Shown: piece by piece, positions 60,850 to 64,000 of the stretch
Numbering within the stretch: the first letter of the stretch is position 1
How the letters are laid out: each line of letters opens with the position of its first letter
Origin: Planctomycetota bacterium
Lineage (GTDB): Bacteria > Planctomycetota > UBA1135 > GCA-002686595
DNA: 64,000 bases
Direction of reading: 5' to 3'
Assembly: GCA_030746555.1 (NCBI GenBank)
Contig: JASLMK010000100.1
Coordinates: 62,001 to 126,000 of the forward strand
Position numbers and translations under genes: made by a program
The notes under the pieces: generated by a model
What the model was told of the DNA's origin: nothing
The model's input: the letters and a program-made list of their open reading frames with translations, nothing else
Database searches by the model: none

Positions 60850-62472
60850 ATGAGACGCCTGCGGTTGGGATCCCCTCTCTACATCGCAGCCGGTGCTCTC
60901 CTCTCATTGGGCGTCTTTGGCTGTGGAGGCACCGAGGGGGAGCACACCTCCGAGAAGGAGTCGCGAGAAGAGCTGCCTGGTCTACGCGTCAATGCTCCAG
61001 GAGCTTTCCAAGGCTACACCTTGGTAGCCCCTTACTTGTCGACCTCGACCTTCCTCCTCGATATGGAGGGAGAGGTAGTTCATCAGTGGGAAGCCGACGA
61101 GACCCCGGCAGGAGGAGCATACCTGCTCGAAGACGGGAGCTTGTTGCGCTGCGCCGACACGGAGAATCCACGCTTCCGAACCCATGGCACGGGCGGTCGC
61201 GTCCAGCTCTTCGACTGGGAGGGCGAGTTGATCTGGGACTACCTCATCTCCGATGACCGGCGGATGCAGAACCACGACTTCGAGCCTCTTCCGAACGGCA
61301 ACGTCCTCATCGCAGCCTGGGAGTACCGGAGCCATGAGGAGGCGATCGCCTCGGGCTACGACCCCGAGAAGGCTGACGAAGAGGGCCTCTGGCCTTGCGT
61401 GCTTGTCGAGCTCGAACCCTCGCCGCCGAATGACGCCCGCATCGTCTGGGAGTGGAACGCGTGGGATCACCTCGTCCAGGAGCTGGATCCCAGCAAGAGC
61501 AACTACGGAGAGATCGCGGCCCATCCCCACCGACTGGACATCAACAATCGGCCTCACCTGGACCGGATGAGGAGTGAGCGGGACCCCGAGAGCCTGGCGG
61601 CGATGGAAGGAGAGAGGGGACGCCTCGAAGAGGAGATGCGCTCCATCGGGTATGTGGGAGACACCGCGGAGGGGGAACAGGACGACTTCGACCTGGGCCT
61701 CGGCCCGGACTTCTTGCACGTCAACGGCGTCTCGTACGAACCCGACCTCGACCTCATCGTCCTCTCGTGCTGGGAGACCAGCGAGATCCTCGTGATCGAC
61801 CACTCGACGACGACGGAGGAGGCGGCTGGAAGCACTGGAGGAGCCCACGGCCGAGGAGGCGACATCCTCTACCGATGGGGCAACCCGAAGAACTACGGGG
61901 CTGGAGTTGAGGATGACCAGCAGCTCTTCCATCAGCACGACGCCCGCTGGCTTCCAGGACCACGCCTGCTCGTGTTCAACAATGAAGCGGGACGTGCAGA
62001 CGAAGGCACCCCGAGGTCATTCGGGAGCGGATCCTCGGCGGTCGTCGAGCTCGAGCTGCCCTTTGAAGAGGGCGAGGGCTTCTCGTGTCAACCCGGCTCA
62101 CCGTTCGGTCCCGCAGCTCCCGCCTGGTCCCATCGATCGAAGACTCCTGGGGAGTTCTACGGGTCTTTCATCTCCGGGGCCCACAGGCTCCCCAATGGCA
62201 ACACCTTCATCTGCGAGGGTCCCAGGGGGAGGCTGTTTGAGGTGACGCCAGATCACCAGGTGGTCTGGGAATACGTCATCCCCTTCGAGGGGATGTCCGT
62301 TTCAGACTGGTGGGAGCGCTTCGGTTGGGGTGACATGGACATGGAGTCGGAGGGCGAGGACGAGATGGAGGACTGGGATTCCATGGCTGACGATTTCATG
62401 GTCTCCCAAGCTGCGTTTCGAGCCACGCGAATCGCGCCCGATCATCCCGGACTTCGAGCGCTCGACCGCTGA
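60850..62472 (+). CDS. Arylsulfotransferase (ASST)-like lipoprotein
   Basis: 540 residues from ATG 60850. A lipoprotein signal ends at VFGC (Cys25). The body is a six-bladed-propeller-like repeat domain with the ASST signature blocks (YTLVAPYLSTSTFLLDMEGEVVHQWE, split here; QNHDFEPLPNGNVLIAAWE; SGAHRLPNGNTFICEG). True ASSTs transfer sulfate between phenols through a histidine. Whether this one does so is not clear, because the fold is also used by non-enzymatic relatives. The C-terminus is strongly acidic. Codon use is less GC-biased than that of the genes to the left. Confidence 0.75.
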   Translation: MRRLRLGSPLYIAAGALLSLGVFGCGGTEGEHTSEKESREELPGLRVNAPGAFQGYTLVAPYLSTSTFLLDMEGEVVHQWEADETPAGGAYLLEDGSLLRCADTENPRFRTHGTGGRVQLFDWEGELIWDYLISDDRRMQNHDFEPLPNGNVLIAAWEYRSHEEAIASGYDPEKADEEGLWPCVLVELEPSPPNDARIVWEWNAWDHLVQELDPSKSNYGEIAAHPHRLDINNRPHLDRMRSERDPESLAAMEGERGRLEEEMRSIGYVGDTAEGEQDDFDLGLGPDFLHVNGVSYEPDLDLIVLSCWETSEILVIDHSTTTEEAAGSTGGAHGRGGDILYRWGNPKNYGAGVEDDQQLFHQHDARWLPGPRLLVFNNEAGRADEGTPRSFGSGSSAVVELELPFEEGEGFSCQPGSPFGPAAPAWSHRSKTPGEFYGSFISGAHRLPNGNTFICEGPRGRLFEVTPDHQVVWEYVIPFEGMSVSDWWERFGWGDMDMESEGEDEMEDWDSMADDFMVSQAAFRATRIAPDHPGLRALDR

Positions 62473-62539
62473 GGGGATGCAGGTCGAGTGGCCCGACCAT
62501 GGACCATGACCTGCCTCCCGCCAACGGAGGACTGGGTGA

Positions 62540-62647
62540 GGCCACGCCGGTCCCAACTGGAACTTCCAGTTCTGGTACCGGGACCATCAGGGTGGAGGCT
62601 GGGGCTACCACCTCTCAGACGGTCTCGAGGTGACGTTCTGCCCGTAG
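62540..62647 (+). pseudogene. Remnant of the planctomycete C-terminal module
   Basis: A frame of 35 codons (after a stop at 62537) reads ...NWNFQFWYRDHQGGGW-GYHLSDGLEVTFCP-stop. F-x-x-W-Y-R-D, L-S-D-G-L-x-V-T and the terminal C-P match the ends of the secreted proteins at 51608 and 56222. There is no start codon, and upstream coding is lost. It lies 68 bp after the ASST-like gene. Most likely the tail of a decayed secreted-protein gene. Confidence 0.6.
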
Positions 62648-62754
62648 GGGCGTAGCGCGTGGGGCCTCGCCCCCGTCAGTAGGAAAGCCCCTATGCTGGT
62701 GTCCCGGAGGCCACCGCCCGGCCTCCGCTCACCAGACCACCAGGAGACCCCGCC

Positions 62755-64000
62755 ATGACTCGTGTTGCCAGGTCCCACTGGCTCGTTTCGCTCCCGATCG
62801 CTGTGGTTCTCACCGCATCGATGACCTTCTCTCAGAGCTTCGGGCCTCAGCAGGAGATCACCACTGACGCGTGGTCTGCAAGAGACGTTTACGCTACGGA
62901 TATCGACGGCGACGGAGACGCGGACGTACTCTCCACGTACTGGGGTCATATTGGGAGTGGTGGCAACAACATTGGCTGGTACGAGAACCTGGGTGGTGGC
63001 TCGTTCGGACCCGAGCAGGCGGTTACGGCAAGCGGCTCTGGCGAACCCAATTCCCTGTACTCCACGGACCTCGACGGCGACGGAGACGCGGACGTGCTCT
63101 CGGCGTCGGGGTACTACGTTTCCTGGTACGAGAACCTCGGCGGTGGGGCGTTTGGAGCGCAGCAGTCCATCGAAGACCCCTTTTTTGGTGCCAACTGCGT
63201 TTACGCCTCAGACCTTGATGGAGACGGCGACCGGGACGTGCTCTGGGCCAGTCCGCTTGACGGCAAGGTCGCCAGTCACGAGAACCTGGGTGGTGGGGCG
63301 TTCGGACCGGAAAATGTGATTGCGACGGGCTTCTTGTTGCCAGCTTCCGTGTACGCCACGGACCTCGATGGTGACGGAGACGCCGACGTGCTCTGGGTGT
63401 CGGGAGATACGCTTGCCTGGAACGAGAACCTCGGCGGTGGGTCGTTCGGGCCGACGCAGGTGATCAGCAGCATCAGCGGTGGGTTCTTCTTCGGATCTCA
63501 TTCCGTCTATGCAACGGATCTGGACGGCGACGGAGACGCGGATGTGGTTTCGGCAGACTATTTCAACGACGAAATCGCCTGGTACGAGAACCTGAGCGAG
63601 TACGGCGGGGGTTTCGGTCCGCAGCAGGTGATCGCGATCAGCGTGGTTGCTGCCTTCGCCGTTTACGCCACCGATCTAGATGGTGACGGAGACGCGGACG
63701 TGCTCTCGGCTTCGGCAGACGACGACAAGATTGCCTGGTACGAGAACCTAGGAGGGGGTTCGTTCGGCCCCCAGCAGGTGATCACGACTGACGCGGATCA
63801 TGCCCGCTCCGTGTACGCGACCGATCTCGACGGAGACGGGGACGCGGACGTGCTCTCCGCGTCGTCGGGCGACGACAAGATCGCCTGGTACGAGAACCTC
63901 ATGGGTCCGTTCGACTGCAACGGCAACGGCATCCCCGACCCTGACGACATCGCCAACGGCGCACCGGACTGCGATGGCAACGGAGTGCTCGACGAGTGTC
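62755..64000 (+). CDS. Secreted FG-GAP tandem-repeat protein (3' partial)
   Basis: The frame is open from ATG 62755 (GGAG at 62743-62746) to the window edge (415 codons seen), with no stop. A signal peptide (LVSLPIAVVLTASMTFSQS) is followed by seven near-identical blades of about 46-55 residues, each with S-V-Y-A-T-D-L-D-G-D-G-D-A-D-V-L-S, then W-Y-E-N-L-G-G-G-S-F-G-P-Q-Q-V-I. Two EF-hand-like loops (DCNGNGIPDPDD, DCDGNGVLDEC) follow. The DNA of the blades is also similar, so copy number may vary by recombination. Probably exported; role unknown. Confidence 0.85.
   Translation, partial: MTRVARSHWLVSLPIAVVLTASMTFSQSFGPQQEITTDAWSARDVYATDIDGDGDADVLSTYWGHIGSGGNNIGWYENLGGGSFGPEQAVTASGSGEPNSLYSTDLDGDGDADVLSASGYYVSWYENLGGGAFGAQQSIEDPFFGANCVYASDLDGDGDRDVLWASPLDGKVASHENLGGGAFGPENVIATGFLLPASVYATDLDGDGDADVLWVSGDTLAWNENLGGGSFGPTQVISSISGGFFFGSHSVYATDLDGDGDADVVSADYFNDEIAWYENLSEYGGGFGPQQVIAISVVAAFAVYATDLDGDGDADVLSASADDDKIAWYENLGGGSFGPQQVITTDADHARSVYATDLDGDGDADVLSASSGDDKIAWYENLMGPFDCNGNGIPDPDDIANGAPDCDGNGVLDEC

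Overview
The window is very GC-rich, gene-dense chromosomal DNA that I read as coming from a planctomycete. The evidence is family content rather than any marker gene: DUF1080/DUF6797 dehydrogenase-like giants, DUF1111 di-haem oxidoreductases, FG-GAP/ASPIC-UnbV proteins fused to thioredoxin domains, and several secreted proteins ending in the same planctomycete-type Cys-rich C-terminal module. There are no rRNA or tRNA genes, no CRISPR array and no intact insertion sequence.

Layout. 1-10.8 kb: one tightly coupled respiratory operon, narJ(partial)-narI-narK followed by all six subunits of an alternative complex III (actA-F) and a radical SAM gene; almost every junction is a stop/start overlap. 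10.9-17 kb: a giant DUF1080/LamG/cytochrome c/DUF6797-type protein, a PhyH-like dioxygenase and a secreted LamG protein. 17-31 kb: small lipoproteins, glycosyltransferase, fatty acid desaturase with a long coiled tail, flavin-dependent halogenase-like enzyme, outer-membrane protein, polysaccharide flippase, a MacA/MacB-type exporter with two separate permeases, an alpha/beta hydrolase and two paralogous tiny membrane proteins. 31-43 kb: an inverted-repeat-bounded non-coding element, FG-GAP proteins, an isocitrate/isopropylmalate dehydrogenase-family enzyme and secreted proteins of unknown role. 43-49 kb: a histidine-degradation operon (hutH-hutU) that runs on into a discoidin-like small protein, a ROK sugar kinase and a Gfo/Idh/MocA oxidoreductase. 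49-64 kb: CPBP protease, DUF1111 cytochrome, secreted cohesin-like and FG-GAP proteins, ChaN-like lipoprotein, GT2-TPR protein, arylsulfotransferase-like lipoprotein and a tandem-repeat FG-GAP gene that runs off the window.

Most interesting observations. (1) Two distant paralogues (31564-34599 minus; 52730-55771 plus) are both interrupted by an in-frame UGA at the same aligned position, immediately before a conserved F-W-R-x-V-A segment that precedes any possible restart codon. Full-length read-through products would be 1011 and 1013 residues, and a stem-loop follows the UGA at 11-14 nt in both. This looks like selenocysteine insertion or programmed read-through in an FG-GAP/ASPIC/TlpA-like family. 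(2) At least seven start codons lie 5-7 nt downstream of a TAnnnT box without a Shine-Dalgarno sequence, which suggests leaderless transcripts. (3) Alternative complex III is fused into a nitrate reductase operon with a radical SAM gene at its end. (4) A roughly 200-bp element with 35-bp inverted ends occurs once complete and once as a half copy.
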